Source: Acetobacter syzygii (GTDB taxonomy: Bacteria; Pseudomonadota; Alphaproteobacteria; Acetobacterales; Acetobacteraceae). From it: a DNA stretch of 64,000 nt. Shown here in pieces: positions 55,228 to 64,000 of this stretch. Each line of letters opens with the position of its first letter. Position 1 is the first letter of the stretch. The notes under the pieces were generated by a model. The model made no database searches, was not told where the DNA came from, and saw only the letters and a list, made by a program, of their open reading frames with translations. A program made the position numbers and the translations under genes. The DNA lies in NCBI RefSeq assembly GCF_000964225.1, contig NZ_BAMZ01000082.1, forward strand, positions 1-64,000, read 5' to 3'.

Positions 55228-56436
55228 TTAAACCTTTTGCAAGGAGAGGAGACGCGCGCGCAAAGCCGGGTCGTGTGCATAAAGATATAGCCCCTTAACG
55301 GCACGGGTCATGAGCACATTCATCGCATTCAGCATAATCTGCTCCATGGTCTGCTCCGGGCTGGCAAAACCATTCCGGCCAGCAAATGCAGCACCATCCT
55401 CATACCGGGCGGGGTCCAGCACCAGCCTGTCCGTCTGGGCATCGTACCGGACAGACGGCCCAAGCAACAGCCCCACATAATTCAGGTCAAACCCCTGCAC
55501 GGTATAAACAGAACCAACCTCATCAATCGTATCGGTCCGCTCGGCCCACGGTAGTCTGGCTTCTGGCTTGGCAATATCCCATTTCAGATGGAAGCGCCCT
55601 TCCGTTACAAAATGCTCTTTACCGTCCAGCCGGTAAGGATAGTCATATGTTGCAACCATGCGGGACAGGCCGAATTGTGTGTTTTTTTGACACACCTCCT
55701 CATACATAGCCTGCGCGTCCTGAAAAACTCTCAAATCAAACGATGGGTCCTGATGAATGGGATCAATTTTTTTCTTACAGAATTTTTCTATCCAACGGCA
55801 GGTCTGTGCTCCTGCCTGCATACGGAACTGGTTTTCAAGCCGATATGTTTGAACATTTTTATGCAGTAAAATTTCCGATAATTTATTATTATCCCAATGA
55901 CTTTTAAATTTAAGAACCTGTTTTTCATCAAAAACCAGTACAACGACTTTCGCACATTTCAGAATTTCCTCAAGATGATTGTCCTGAGAAAACCTATTGT
56001 ATTTATCTGATTTTGTTAAAAGAAGATGTGCCTCGTCAATCACAACCACATCTGCAACGTGACCAGTTTTGTGCATGGTGTTGATAAAGCTTGTTGGTCT
56101 TTCAAAATCCTTCTTTTTTGTAAAAGAGTTCTGTTCTGAAATATTCCTGTAAAGCTTCATCATTTCAGGATGATTGACCAGAAGGTAGTTTTGGGTTCCT
56201 GATAAAGGGTTTATACTATTTTTATCTCTGGATTTTTTTTGTATTTCATTAAAAATTTCGTTGATAACAAGGCTTTTCCCTGTTCCCGCATCACCTTTAA
56301 TAACAAAAACAGCATGACCCTGCACAATATGCTTACAACAGAAATCCAGAACATTTGCACACAGATTTTCCTGCTCAACCGAAAGCTGTTGATCAGGAGA
56401 AAGTTTTTGCAAAGCCTGATTGTTGTTTATAGCCAT
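55228..56436 (-). CDS. DUF2075-type AAA ATPase/helicase-like protein
   Basis: A 402-residue P-loop protein. Walker A is GDAGTGKS (48-55), Walker B is VVVIDEAHLLL (about 128), and helicase-like motifs follow: LVFDEKQV, the QFRMQAG segment and a C-terminal SVYTVQGFDLNYVGLLLG with VLMTRAVKGLYLY, the signature of DUF2075 and related UvrD-like proteins. Family members are found near restriction or defence genes, but none is here and the role is unknown. The first half (about residues 1-240) is AT-rich and Lys/Asn-rich; the second half is GC-rich like the chromosome, so the gene is mosaic. An ATG at 56442 is an alternative start. Confidence 0.8.
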   Translation of the reverse strand: MAINNNQALQKLSPDQQLSVEQENLCANVLDFCCKHIVQGHAVFVIKGDAGTGKSLVINEIFNEIQKKSRDKNSINPLSGTQNYLLVNHPEMMKLYRNISEQNSFTKKKDFERPTSFINTMHKTGHVADVVVIDEAHLLLTKSDKYNRFSQDNHLEEILKCAKVVVLVFDEKQVLKFKSHWDNNKLSEILLHKNVQTYRLENQFRMQAGAQTCRWIEKFCKKKIDPIHQDPSFDLRVFQDAQAMYEEVCQKNTQFGLSRMVATYDYPYRLDGKEHFVTEGRFHLKWDIAKPEARLPWAERTDTIDEVGSVYTVQGFDLNYVGLLLGPSVRYDAQTDRLVLDPARYEDGAAFAGRNGFASPEQTMEQIMLNAMNVLMTRAVKGLYLYAHDPALRARLLSLQKV

Positions 56437-56459
56437 AATCATGCACCCCAAAATAACAA

Positions 56460-56493
56460 AAAAGCCTTTTCCCGTTTATGGGAAAAGGCTTTT
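56460..56493. terminator. Terminator after YVTN protein gene
   Basis: Perfect 14-bp stem AAAAGCCTTTTCCC / GGGAAAAGGCTTTT with a GTTTAT loop and a T-run on the minus strand. It ends the YVTN transcript yet lies only 23 bases before the DUF2075 start, leaving little room for a promoter between them. Confidence 0.9.
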
Positions 56494-56519
56494 CATCAAT
56501 CCAGAAAAACCATTCCGGT

Positions 56520-57719
56520 TTAACGCAGAATACCCGTATGCCCAATGGAATAACGGCCCGGCTGTGGCCACACGGTCAAACCATGAGGTTCCTGCCCAAC
56601 GGGAATGCTGATCATTGATCCATCATCCGTGTTAATCCGGTACACCACATCATCAAACCGACCAGACAGCCACAGTGCTTTGCCATCCGCACTTACATTG
56701 CCCATATCCGGGCTGCCACCACCGGGAATAGGCCATGTTGCCACAACCTTGTTAGTTGCAAAATCAATAACCGAAACACCACCACCCTTACTGTGAGGGT
56801 GACCATGAATCAGGTGCGAACCACGGTTTGCAACGTACATTTTGGTTCCATCGCGGCTGGGGTACAGCCCGTGTGCACCAAGTCCTGTACGAATAAAGCC
56901 AATCTCGCGGAATGTATCTCCATCTACCAAAAAGACGCCATCGGCCATCATGTCGGCAACGTAAAAGATTTTCCCGTTAGGGGAGACCAGAATATCCTGC
57001 GGCATACCGCCACTGGAAAGTTTAAGGTACCCCATAACTTTTTTATCAACCATATCTACCTTGACCAGATGGCCACCAAATTCACAGGTAAAAATGGCAT
57101 AACGCCCATCTATGGAAAAATCGGCATGGTTTACGCCTTTGCATTCGGGCACATCCACCGACTGTTGCAACTGCATACTATGCGGGTCACGGAAGTCCAG
57201 GCGTTTACGGGCCTCTGCCACCACAATGGCCGACTTACCATCCGGCGTAAAATACATATTATATGGGTCATCTACCGCAACGGATGGACCGGGGCGACCA
57301 GTGCGCGGGTCAATCGGGGTCAGGCTACCATGAATGGTGCCTTCGGCATTATTGGTCACCCACAATGTCCGCAGGTCCCAGGATGGCACAACATGCTGTG
57401 GGCTTTTGCCAACCGGAAAGCGATCAACAACCTTGTTGGTAGCCGGGTCGATGACGTACACATCATTCGACCGCAAATTGGGAACATATACCCGTGCCGG
57501 GTCCAGCGCGACTTCTGGCGCAATATGCCCGACACCTGTCTCGCTATACAAATTGTCAGGGTTGGAGACTGCTGGCATCCCGGGAATAGTCTGCACAAGA
57601 GGGGCCGCTGGCGCCACACCTTCGGACGGCGCAGCAACATCCTGCGCCCAAGCCGACATGCCGCTGGCATTCACGCCCAGAATGGCGACCGCCGCAACCA
57701 GATACTGTTTAAAACCCAT
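56520..57719 (-). CDS. Secreted YVTN-type beta-propeller protein
   Basis: A 399-residue exported protein. The ATG at 57719 follows GAGGG; a GTG at 57746 was rejected. The signal peptide ends near SAWAQD. The rest is a beta-propeller with repeated ...VIDPATNKVVDRFPVG, FTPDGKSAIVV, SPNGKIFYVAD, PSRDGTKMYVANRG and VIDFATNKVVATWP, the YVTN (surface-layer/quinoprotein-like) repeat. One Cys pair is in VPECKGVNHADFS...FTCEFGG. Propellers of this type bind ligands, cofactors or partners in the periplasm. It sits 134 bases after the creatininase-like gene; the gap is AT-rich. The precise role is unknown. Confidence 0.8.
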   Translation of the reverse strand: MGFKQYLVAAVAILGVNASGMSAWAQDVAAPSEGVAPAAPLVQTIPGMPAVSNPDNLYSETGVGHIAPEVALDPARVYVPNLRSNDVYVIDPATNKVVDRFPVGKSPQHVVPSWDLRTLWVTNNAEGTIHGSLTPIDPRTGRPGPSVAVDDPYNMYFTPDGKSAIVVAEARKRLDFRDPHSMQLQQSVDVPECKGVNHADFSIDGRYAIFTCEFGGHLVKVDMVDKKVMGYLKLSSGGMPQDILVSPNGKIFYVADMMADGVFLVDGDTFREIGFIRTGLGAHGLYPSRDGTKMYVANRGSHLIHGHPHSKGGGVSVIDFATNKVVATWPIPGGGSPDMGNVSADGKALWLSGRFDDVVYRINTDDGSMISIPVGQEPHGLTVWPQPGRYSIGHTGILR

Positions 57720-57853
57720 AATCCAGACCCTCTGTGCCTGTTTCACTCAAAACCAATAATGACGCCCTGCATTTATCATGCGGGATAAATAACGTCTATT
57801 CGACTACGGTTAAAATCTTCCATTTATTATTATAGAAAAATTATTTTATATAT

Positions 57854-58678
57854 TTATTTGTTCCGTGCATTATCAATTGCTTTAACCGCCGCATCTACCT
57901 GCATGGATAATCCGGGCTGCCCTAATGTGGATGTTGCCCGCCTTGGGTCTCCCCCATAAATACCCTGTGCCGGAGAAGGGTTGGGAGCATGGCGCAGAGC
58001 ATCCTCGCGCACCATGGATGGATCAACAGCAAGCATGAGTGATGTATCGCTTATATCTGCATGTTGACCCACATCCAGCCTGTGCCCGTTCTGTCTCAGC
58101 CATTCACTATACTGGTGAGGAATCACATCATAATAAGACCGTATGTACAACGCGCGTGCGCCTGTTGTCTGCCATCGCACATTCAGTTGTGCTGCAAGCC
58201 TTTCCAGATCCTTCTGGTAACCTCCATGGTCACCAATAAATACAACCAGCTTAAACCCCTGCACCCGAAAACTGTCGGCCACTGAAGTTAACATTTTTGC
58301 AAACACATCTGGCGGCAGCGTAATTGTTCCGGGAAAACGCATATGCGATGTACGGGGAGCCGTTCCACCCTCGGGCACATAAGCCACAACTGGAGCCACC
58401 AGAGTATGACCTGACTGGCGGGCTATTTTTTCAGCCTGAAAGAGAACGCGACTATTATGTTTGCCAACAGCTATGTAAGGACCACTTTGCTCGGTGCCCC
58501 CAACAGGAACAATGATGGTTGTAAAACCACACGATATATCCTGTTCAATTTCAGTCCATGTCAATTTTTCAAATGCGACTGCTTTAGGAATTTGTGTACA
58601 TTGCGCCTGCGCTTTTGCCTGAAATGGGAAAAGCGTAAACAATGGCAATAATACCCCTGCAAACCATGCTTTTTTCAT
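57854..58678 (-). CDS. Secreted creatininase-family protein
   Basis: A 274-residue product. The ATG at 58678 overlaps the uvrA stop (ATGA) and opens a signal peptide ending near KAQAQ; the longer in-frame start was rejected because it lies inside uvrA. The creatininase/MftE fold is visible in [21 protein letters not shown] (metal-site Glu and following ligands altered from EQHGPHLPLGTD), AYVPEGGTA, and [16 protein letters not shown], with [12 protein letters not shown] in the place of the AGETETS motif. Some metal ligands differ, so activity is not certain. Export is unusual for this mostly cytoplasmic family. It is coupled to uvrA and followed by the YVTN protein. Confidence 0.78.
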   Translation of the reverse strand: MKKAWFAGVLLPLFTLFPFQAKAQAQCTQIPKAVAFEKLTWTEIEQDISCGFTTIIVPVGGTEQSGPYIAVGKHNSRVLFQAEKIARQSGHTLVAPVVAYVPEGGTAPRTSHMRFPGTITLPPDVFAKMLTSVADSFRVQGFKLVVFIGDHGGYQKDLERLAAQLNVRWQTTGARALYIRSYYDVIPHQYSEWLRQNGHRLDVGQHADISDTSLMLAVDPSMVREDALRHAPNPSPAQGIYGGDPRRATSTLGQPGLSMQVDAAVKAIDNARNK

Positions 58679-61542
58679 GATTTCTGAACCAGAAGCGGTG
58701 CCAGAAACTGACCAGTATAACTGGTTTTGCAAGCTGCTATTTGTTCTGGTGTACCTTCGGCCACAATGGTTCCGCCTCCATCGCCCCCTTCTGGTCCTAC
58801 GTCTATAATCCAGTCGGCTGTTTTAATAACTTCCAGATTATGCTCAATCACAATGACCGTATTCCCCTGATCAACAAGAGCATGTAAAACTTCAAGAAGT
58901 TTTCTGACATCATCTGTATGAAGGCCTGTTGTTGGTTCATCCAGAATATAGACGGTCCGCCCTGTTGCTCGGCGTGCCAGTTCCTTGGAGAGTTTAATAC
59001 GCTGCGCCTCCCCCCCAGACAGGGTTGTCGCCTGCTGACCCAAAGCGACATAGCCCAGACCAACTTTTTGCAAAATTGCCAATCGGTCACGAATGCGGTT
59101 CTGCGCCGAGAAAAGCGGATATGCCTCATCCACATTCATGGAAAGTACATCAGCTATGGTTTTCCCTCGGAAGCGAATATCCAGTGTCTCCCGGTTATAG
59201 CGTGATCCTTTACAGGCATCGCAGGTTACAAACACATCTGGAAGGAAGTGCATTTCTATTTTTAGCACCCCATCTCCCTGACAGGCCTCGCACCGTCCAC
59301 CTTTTACGTTAAAGGAAAAACGACCCGCCTTGTACCCTCTGGCCTTGCTTTCTGGCAGTTCGGCAAACCAGTCGCGGATGGGGGTAAATAAATCTGTATA
59401 GGTCGCAGGGTTGGAACGCGGTGTACGCCCAATCGGAGACTGGTCAATATCAATAATTTTATCGAGCTGTTCCATCCCTTTGATTTTTTTATACGGCTCG
59501 GGTGATGTTGCAGCCCCCATAAGCTGACGCGATAGTGCCTTGTACAGCGTATCAATCACCAATGTGGATTTACCACTACCGGAAACACCCGTTACACAGG
59601 TAAATGTACCCAGTGGGAAGTGGGCTGTAACGTCCTTAAGATTATGGCCTGATGCACCTTCTACCGTCAGCATCCGTTTTTTATTCACGGGTCTGCGCTG
59701 CTCTGGCACCTCTATCCGCTTACGGCCAGAAAGGTACGCCCCCGTAAGACTATTGGGGTTTTTAGCAACCTCCGCCGGAGTGCCCTGTGCAACAACCTGA
59801 CCACCGTTAACACCTGCGGCCGGCCCCATATCCACCAGCCAGTCCGCACTCCTTATTGCATCTTCATCATGTTCGACAACAATTAGTGTATTCCCAAGGT
59901 TTTTTAAACGGTCTAGCGTACCAAGAAGTCGCTCGTTATCACGCTGGTGCAGACCAATGGAGGGTTCATCCAGCACATAAAGTACCCCCGTTAGCCCCGA
60001 ACCAATCTGGCTGGCCAGACGGATACGCTGGCTCTCCCCACCAGAAAGCGTGGCTGACCCGCGTGAGAGGGTCAGATAATCCAGCCCCACATCATCCAGA
60101 AACTTCAAACGTTCCAGAATTTCCCGCAGAATCCGGCGTGCAATTTCGGCACGTTGCGGAGTAAGGGTTGGTAAAACCGTATCAAACCAATCCAGCGCAT
60201 GACCAATAGACAGGTCACATGCCTGCGCAATAGTCTTGTTAGCGACACGAACCGAGAGTGCCTCTGGCCGTAACCGTGCACCATGGCAGACATGGCAGGA
60301 TTTTTCTGACTGATAACGGGAAAGTTCTTCTTTAACCCATGCACTATCGGTATTGGCCAGTCTTTTTTGCAGGCTGGTCAAAACCCCTTCAAAGGGCCGA
60401 TCGACAACATAGCTTTTTTTACCATCCTGATAGGTAAAACTTATATTATCTTCAATCCCGTAGAGAATACCATTCTGGACCTCGGCTGGCAGGTCGCGCC
60501 ATGGCGTATCCATACTAACGCCAAAATGCTTTGTCAGACTTTCCAGCGTCTGTTCCAACAGAGGGGATTTTGCATCTTTCCAAGGTGCAATAGCCCCTTT
60601 AGCCAGAGAGAGCGCAATATCGGGCACAACCAGAACCGGATTGAAGTACGTTTCCACCCCCAACCCGTCACAGGCAGGGCACGCTCCCTGCGGCGCATTA
60701 AAAGAGAAAAGGCGAGGTTCAATCTCTTCAAGAGTAAACCCACTGACAGGACAGGAAAAATGAGATGAGAACACAAGTTTTTCTGGTTCTCGCTCCTCGT
60801 TTTTCAGCACTTCCTCGGCATAGACAATACCGTCACTCAACCCCAGAGCGGTCTCAAAACTATCTGCCAGCCGAGCTTCCATACCGGGTTTGACCACCAC
60901 GCGGTCCACGACCACTTCCACCGTATGGCGTAATTTACGGTTAAGGGCGGGAACATCTGCAATCTCGTACAATGTGCCATCCACTCGCACACGGGTAAAA
61001 CCCTTGCGCTGGAGTTCGGCCAGTTCCTTGCGATATTCTCCCTTACGGTCCCGGATAACCGGGGCCAGCAGCATAAGCCTCGTCCCCTCGGGCATGGCCA
61101 GCACACGGTCCACCATCTGCGTGACTGTCTGCGCCTCAATGGGCAAACCGGTTGCGGGGGAATATGGTATCCCTGCCCGTGCCCAGAGCAGACGCATATA
61201 GTCGTAAATTTCCGTAACAGTACCAACCGTGGAGCGTGGATTTTTGGATGTGGTTTTCTGCTCGATGGAAATGGCGGGGGATAAACCTTCTATGGAATCC
61301 ACATCCGGTTTACCCATAAGCTCCAGGAACTGGCGGGCATAGGCAGACAGACTCTCCACATACCGGCGCTGCCCCTCGGCATAGATGGTATCAAACGCCA
61401 GTGAGGATTTACCCGAACCCGAAAGCCCGGTCACAACGGTCAGCCGGTCACGCGGAATATCAATGTCAATATTCTTCAGGTTATGAACACGTGCCCCACG
61501 CACCCGAATGCTGTGCTGACCGGGAAGACCTGATTTTGTCAT
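58675..61542 (-). CDS. uvrA: Excinuclease ABC subunit A
   Basis: UvrA finds bulky DNA damage and loads UvrB in nucleotide excision repair. The 955-residue protein has two ABC modules: Walker [10 protein letters not shown] and [10 protein letters not shown], signatures [17 protein letters not shown] and [18 protein letters not shown], and zinc modules around [14 protein letters not shown] and CEACQGDG / [15 protein letters not shown]. The UvrB-binding and insertion domains lie between. The ATG at 61542 ([17 protein letters not shown]) gives the usual length; a longer in-frame start was rejected. A LexA-like box lies just upstream. Its stop overlaps the creatininase start. Confidence 0.98.
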   Translation of the reverse strand: MTKSGLPGQHSIRVRGARVHNLKNIDIDIPRDRLTVVTGLSGSGKSSLAFDTIYAEGQRRYVESLSAYARQFLELMGKPDVDSIEGLSPAISIEQKTTSKNPRSTVGTVTEIYDYMRLLWARAGIPYSPATGLPIEAQTVTQMVDRVLAMPEGTRLMLLAPVIRDRKGEYRKELAELQRKGFTRVRVDGTLYEIADVPALNRKLRHTVEVVVDRVVVKPGMEARLADSFETALGLSDGIVYAEEVLKNEEREPEKLVFSSHFSCPVSGFTLEEIEPRLFSFNAPQGACPACDGLGVETYFNPVLVVPDIALSLAKGAIAPWKDAKSPLLEQTLESLTKHFGVSMDTPWRDLPAEVQNGILYGIEDNISFTYQDGKKSYVVDRPFEGVLTSLQKRLANTDSAWVKEELSRYQSEKSCHVCHGARLRPEALSVRVANKTIAQACDLSIGHALDWFDTVLPTLTPQRAEIARRILREILERLKFLDDVGLDYLTLSRGSATLSGGESQRIRLASQIGSGLTGVLYVLDEPSIGLHQRDNERLLGTLDRLKNLGNTLIVVEHDEDAIRSADWLVDMGPAAGVNGGQVVAQGTPAEVAKNPNSLTGAYLSGRKRIEVPEQRRPVNKKRMLTVEGASGHNLKDVTAHFPLGTFTCVTGVSGSGKSTLVIDTLYKALSRQLMGAATSPEPYKKIKGMEQLDKIIDIDQSPIGRTPRSNPATYTDLFTPIRDWFAELPESKARGYKAGRFSFNVKGGRCEACQGDGVLKIEMHFLPDVFVTCDACKGSRYNRETLDIRFRGKTIADVLSMNVDEAYPLFSAQNRIRDRLAILQKVGLGYVALGQQATTLSGGEAQRIKLSKELARRATGRTVYILDEPTTGLHTDDVRKLLEVLHALVDQGNTVIVIEHNLEVIKTADWIIDVGPEGGDGGGTIVAEGTPEQIAACKTSYTGQFLAPLLVQKS

Positions 61543-61560
61543 GGAGAGTTCTCTGCCGCC

Positions 61561-61575
61561 GTTCCTGTTTTGTCC
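61561..61575. promoter_or_regulatory. LexA-like box before uvrA
   Basis: GTTCCTGTTTTGTCC at 61561-61575 is one base off the alphaproteobacterial LexA direct repeat GTTC-N7-GTTC and lies 19 bases before the uvrA start. It matches the recA-side box GTTTTTGTTTTGTTC at 12 of 15 positions. uvrA is a usual member of the SOS regulon. Confidence 0.5.
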
Positions 61576-61781
61576 TCTATTATGGCGCTTTAATCCATTC
61601 CTATGCAATCCATGAAACACACGGCAGCCATGGCGCCATGCAAAATAGCCTGTCCCGCTATTCCGCCCATTGCGCTTGCCACCATGATTGACCATTTACA
61701 GGCACAAGTGATGTACTGTGACCAAAAGCATGGCAGACACCCTTTTTGCCTGCACGATATAAATTTGAGGAACAAAGCCAG

Positions 61782-62738
61782 ATGGAGCATCTGATCGGTC
61801 AACCAGCCCCGGGTTCGGACAAGAGCTTTGGCAGCTCCGGCGGGACCGCTGTTATTACCGAAGGCACACAGGCAACCTTTATGCAGGATGTTATGGAAGC
61901 CAGCCGGACAGTGCCTGTTCTGGTCGACTTCTGGGCAGACTGGTGTGGACCATGCAAACAGCTGACCCCCATTTTGGAAAAAGTTGTTACCGCCGCCAAA
62001 GGCAAGGTGCGGCTGGTTAAAATCAACATAGAAACAAACCGCGCACTGGCAGGCCAATTGGCACAGGCAGGCCTGCCGCTCCAGTCCATTCCTCTGGTTG
62101 CCGCTTTCTGGAAAGGGCAGATTCTGGACATGTTCCAGGGTGCCGTGCCCGAAAGTGAAGTGAAAAAATTTGTAGAAACCCTGCTAAAGGCCAGCGGAGG
62201 CGGCACCTTGCCTGCAACCGAGCAGCTACACGAAGCCGATGTGGCCATGGAAACCGGACGCCCGGCAGAAGCCGCCGCCATGTATTCCGCAGTCATTGGT
62301 GAAGAACCGGAAAACCCCAAGGCTTGGGGTGGCCTCATCCGTGCCATGCTGGCCCTTGATGACGAGGAGGCCGCCGCCGCCGCGCTGGCTGACGTACCAG
62401 CAAAAATTACAGAGGCCCCCGATGTAGCCGGTGCACGGGCTGCACTGGAACTTAAAAAGGAAGGTCGTCAGGCGGCAGAAGCCATGGAAGGTATTCGCGC
62501 ACGGCTAAACGCCAATCCTGAAGATTACGAGGCCCGCTGCGAACTGGCGACAGCCCTGAACGCGGCAGGCAAACGCACGGAAGCCGCAGACGAGCTGCTT
62601 CACATCATCAAGATTGACCGTGAGTGGAAAGAAGGTGCGGCCCGCCAGCAGCTTCTGCGCTTTTTTGAAGCATGGGGGAACGAAGACCCCGCCACGCAGC
62701 AAGCCCGCCGCAAGCTCTCCTCCCTCCTGTTTTCCTGA
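61782..62738 (+). CDS. cnoX: Thioredoxin-TPR protein, CnoX/YbbN-like
   Basis: CnoX-type proteins combine a thioredoxin domain with TPRs and protect substrates of GroEL from oxidation. The 318-residue product (ATG at 61782, GAGGAA upstream) has the active site VDFWADWCGPCKQL (C55, C58), a cis-Pro region QSIPLVAAFW and TPR-like helices at about 155-300 (EAAAMYSAVIGEEPENPKAWGG and similar). E. coli CnoX has SQHC at the active site; the intact WCGPC here could allow real thiol-redox activity. It is divergent from uvrA and followed by the LON protein. Confidence 0.88.
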   Translation: MEHLIGQPAPGSDKSFGSSGGTAVITEGTQATFMQDVMEASRTVPVLVDFWADWCGPCKQLTPILEKVVTAAKGKVRLVKINIETNRALAGQLAQAGLPLQSIPLVAAFWKGQILDMFQGAVPESEVKKFVETLLKASGGGTLPATEQLHEADVAMETGRPAEAAAMYSAVIGEEPENPKAWGGLIRAMLALDDEEAAAAALADVPAKITEAPDVAGARAALELKKEGRQAAEAMEGIRARLNANPEDYEARCELATALNAAGKRTEAADELLHIIKIDREWKEGAARQQLLRFFEAWGNEDPATQQARRKLSSLLFS

Positions 62739-62817
62739 TCTGACCTTGCCAAGCGCTGCCCCCCCTTTTTCTGATGAAGAGGATGATGTTCCCCGCCGCA
62801 TTCCACGGTTGGGGGAC

Positions 62818-63459
62818 ATGACCTTGGCGGATATTCCGCCAGAAATGGGGCTTTTCCCGCTTAGTGGTGTACTGCTTCTGCCACGGGGCAAACTCCCGCT
62901 TAATGTGTTTGAACCCCGTTATATTGCCTTGGTTGAGGATGCTCTGGCATCCCACCGGCTTATCGGTCTGATTCAACCACGCTGGCAGGAAGATGAGGAT
63001 GAGGATAACGAGGCTCCTCCCCTTTATTCCATTGGATGCCTCGGCCGCCTGACCTCCATGACCGAACGGGCAGATGATACTTATGCCATAACCCTGACAG
63101 GTCTGCTGCGCTTCCGGCTTCTGCGGGAGACAGGGTTACGGAGGGGATACCGGGTGGCCCGGATTGATGTATCCTCCTTTGCGGGGGATCTTAACGAAAT
63201 TCCCTCCGAACCGTTTGATAGGGCCCAGCTTCTAAGCTCACTCAAACATTATTTTCAAAAAAAAGGGCTGAATGCGCGCTGGTCCCTGATAGAACAGATG
63301 GACGACAGCCTGCTTCTGGTCACTTTACCCATGATCTGTCCTTTCCCTCCGGCGGAAAAACAGGCATTGCTGGATGCAGAAAATCTGACGGACCGTGTGC
63401 GGGTACTGCAAACACTGCTAGACTTGTCTGGTCCGGAACAGGAAGGCCCTCCTTCCTGA
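62818..63459 (+). CDS. LON peptidase N-terminal (substrate-binding) domain protein
   Basis: A 213-residue protein made of the LON substrate-binding domain without ATPase or protease parts. The start segment MGLFPLSGVLLLPRGKLPLNVFEPRYIALV is typical (shown in part: LLLPRGKLPLNVFEPRY). The following strands and the C-terminal helical bundle (FDRAQLLSSLKHYF) fit the family. The ATG at 62818 gives a natural length; a TTG at 62746 would add 24 residues and leave 7 bases to the cnoX stop. Function is unknown. It is followed 23 bases later by the Trm112-like gene, the common order in alphaproteobacteria. Confidence 0.85.
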   Translation: MTLADIPPEMGLFPLSGVLLLPRGKLPLNVFEPRYIALVEDALASHRLIGLIQPRWQEDEDEDNEAPPLYSIGCLGRLTSMTERADDTYAITLTGLLRFRLLRETGLRRGYRVARIDVSSFAGDLNEIPSEPFDRAQLLSSLKHYFQKKGLNARWSLIEQMDDSLLLVTLPMICPFPPAEKQALLDAENLTDRVRVLQTLLDLSGPEQEGPPS

Positions 63460-63482
63460 TTACATAATGTGGGAACCGTTTT

Positions 63483-63668
63483 ATGTCTGATACAGCTCCG
63501 CTTGATCCGCGCCTTCTGTCCATTCTGGTTTGCCCGGTAACCAAAGGTCCGCTGGTTTTTAATGCACAGACCAATGAACTGATTAGCGAAAAAGCCGGAC
63601 TGGCGTTCCCCATCGTTGATGGTATTCCGGTTATGCTGCCAGATGAAGCACGCCGTATTGAAGGCTGA
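63483..63668 (+). CDS. Trm112-like protein (UPF0434/YcaR)
   Basis: A 61-residue protein with the Trm112 zinc-ribbon fold: [16 protein letters not shown] near the start, [26 protein letters not shown] at the end. Only one of the usual cysteines (CPVTKG) is present, the common bacterial degenerate form. Homologues may activate methyltransferases. It is the last gene of the cnoX-LON-Trm112 unit; a lipoprotein gene starts 35 bases on. Confidence 0.92.
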   Translation: MSDTAPLDPRLLSILVCPVTKGPLVFNAQTNELISEKAGLAFPIVDGIPVMLPDEARRIEG

Positions 63669-63703
63669 TTGACGTTTTTTTCCCTCTGCTTCGGACCTGC
63701 CCA

Positions 63704-64000
63704 TGCTTCTGGGAAAAAAAAACAGCCTTCTTGTTGGTAGTCTGCTCCTGCTGGGCCCCCTGCTAACAGGTTGCCACCATCTGATTGAGGGAGATGATAT
63801 TGATCTCCCTCCCGAACGGCCAGGCCGCTTTTTGCCAGAAGCCGCACCAGCAGAGGCGCGGGCCGCACAAAGAGATGTGGAACGGCAGGAAAAACTGGAA
63901 GCAGCGCAGGAAGCCGCAGGCATAAAAAAGCCTGATACACCACCAAAACCCGAAGACCATTACGAAGTTCTGCCGCCAATGTATGATGGTGGCGGCACAG
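63704..64000 (+). CDS. Lipoprotein, partial (cut by right edge)
   Basis: The frame from the ATG at 63704 stays open to the end of the window, 99 codons without a stop, so the C-terminus is missing. It starts with a lipoprotein signal (LLLLGPLLTGCHH, lipid on C24). The visible part is charged, with an alanine/glutamate-rich helical stretch (EARAAQRDVERQEKLEAAQ) and a proline-rich end. Not recognised. The ribosome site is weak (CGGA). It directly follows the Trm112-like gene. Confidence 0.6.

Noticed and set aside
1-64000. CRISPR arrays, insertion sequences, prophage genes
   Set aside because: No repeated spacer pattern, transposase, integrase or phage structural gene was seen.

Overview
The window looks like chromosomal DNA of an acetic acid bacterium, most likely Acetobacter or a close relative (Alphaproteobacteria, Acetobacteraceae). 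This rests on content, not on any search. It has the C4-type 5-aminolevulinate synthase, the three-gene pntAA-pntAB-pntB transhydrogenase, alphaproteobacterial orders such as aroA-cmk-rpsA, dnaX-ybaB-recR and nfu-tsaB-rimI, an OpgG/OpgH glucan pair and a zinc alcohol dehydrogenase next to an aldehyde dehydrogenase. A complete sdhCDAB operon argues against Gluconobacter. Most genes are GC-rich, densely packed and of housekeeping type. No insertion sequence, prophage or CRISPR array was seen.

Layout. 1-7.4 kb: the N-terminal part of a TonB protein cut by the left edge, then mrcA and prfB (prfB with a programmed +1 frameshift), hrcA, and the divergent rph-rdgB pair. 7.4-16.7 kb: aroA-cmk-rpsA, a TIGR02300 acidic protein, folB with a FolM/PTR1-like reductase, recR-ybaB-dnaX and the 4.5S SRP RNA with its promoter. 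16.7-23.7 kb: a small secreted Cys protein, an AT-rich gap, nagA, opgH-opgG with a ModE-like regulator, and a GNAT acetyltransferase. 23.6-30.8 kb: recA, a GGT-like lipoprotein, a DsbA-like protein, a soluble chemoreceptor-like protein, hemA and a lipoprotein. 31-35.3 kb: a degenerate transketolase-like gene with gap and pgk. 35.4-42 kb: an EamA transporter, a tyrosine phosphatase, sdhCDAB and asd. 42.2-47.8 kb: a redox block of pntAA-pntAB-pntB, adhP and an aldehyde dehydrogenase. 48-55 kb: serC, tRNA-Leu(CAA), a lipoprotein, xseA, purD, rimI-tsaB-nitroreductase and nfu. 55.2-64 kb: a DUF2075 ATPase, a YVTN beta-propeller protein, a secreted creatininase-like protein, uvrA, a CnoX-type thioredoxin, a LON-domain protein, a Trm112-like protein and a lipoprotein cut by the right edge.

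How the parts fit. Several blocks serve one theme: translation (prfB, rpsA, tsaB, rimI, tRNA), DNA repair and replication (recA, uvrA, recR, dnaX, xseA), central carbon and redox metabolism (gap, pgk, sdh, pnt, adhP, aldehyde dehydrogenase) and envelope work (mrcA, opgGH, TonB, DsbA).

No clear-cut new multi-gene system was found. The best second-look items are a UAA (not UGA) stop in the prfB frameshift site, a transketolase-like protein that has lost its thiamine-diphosphate motif, an FNR-like box nested in a long inverted repeat before pntAA, matching LexA-like boxes before recA and uvrA, and an exported YVTN/creatininase pair attached to uvrA.
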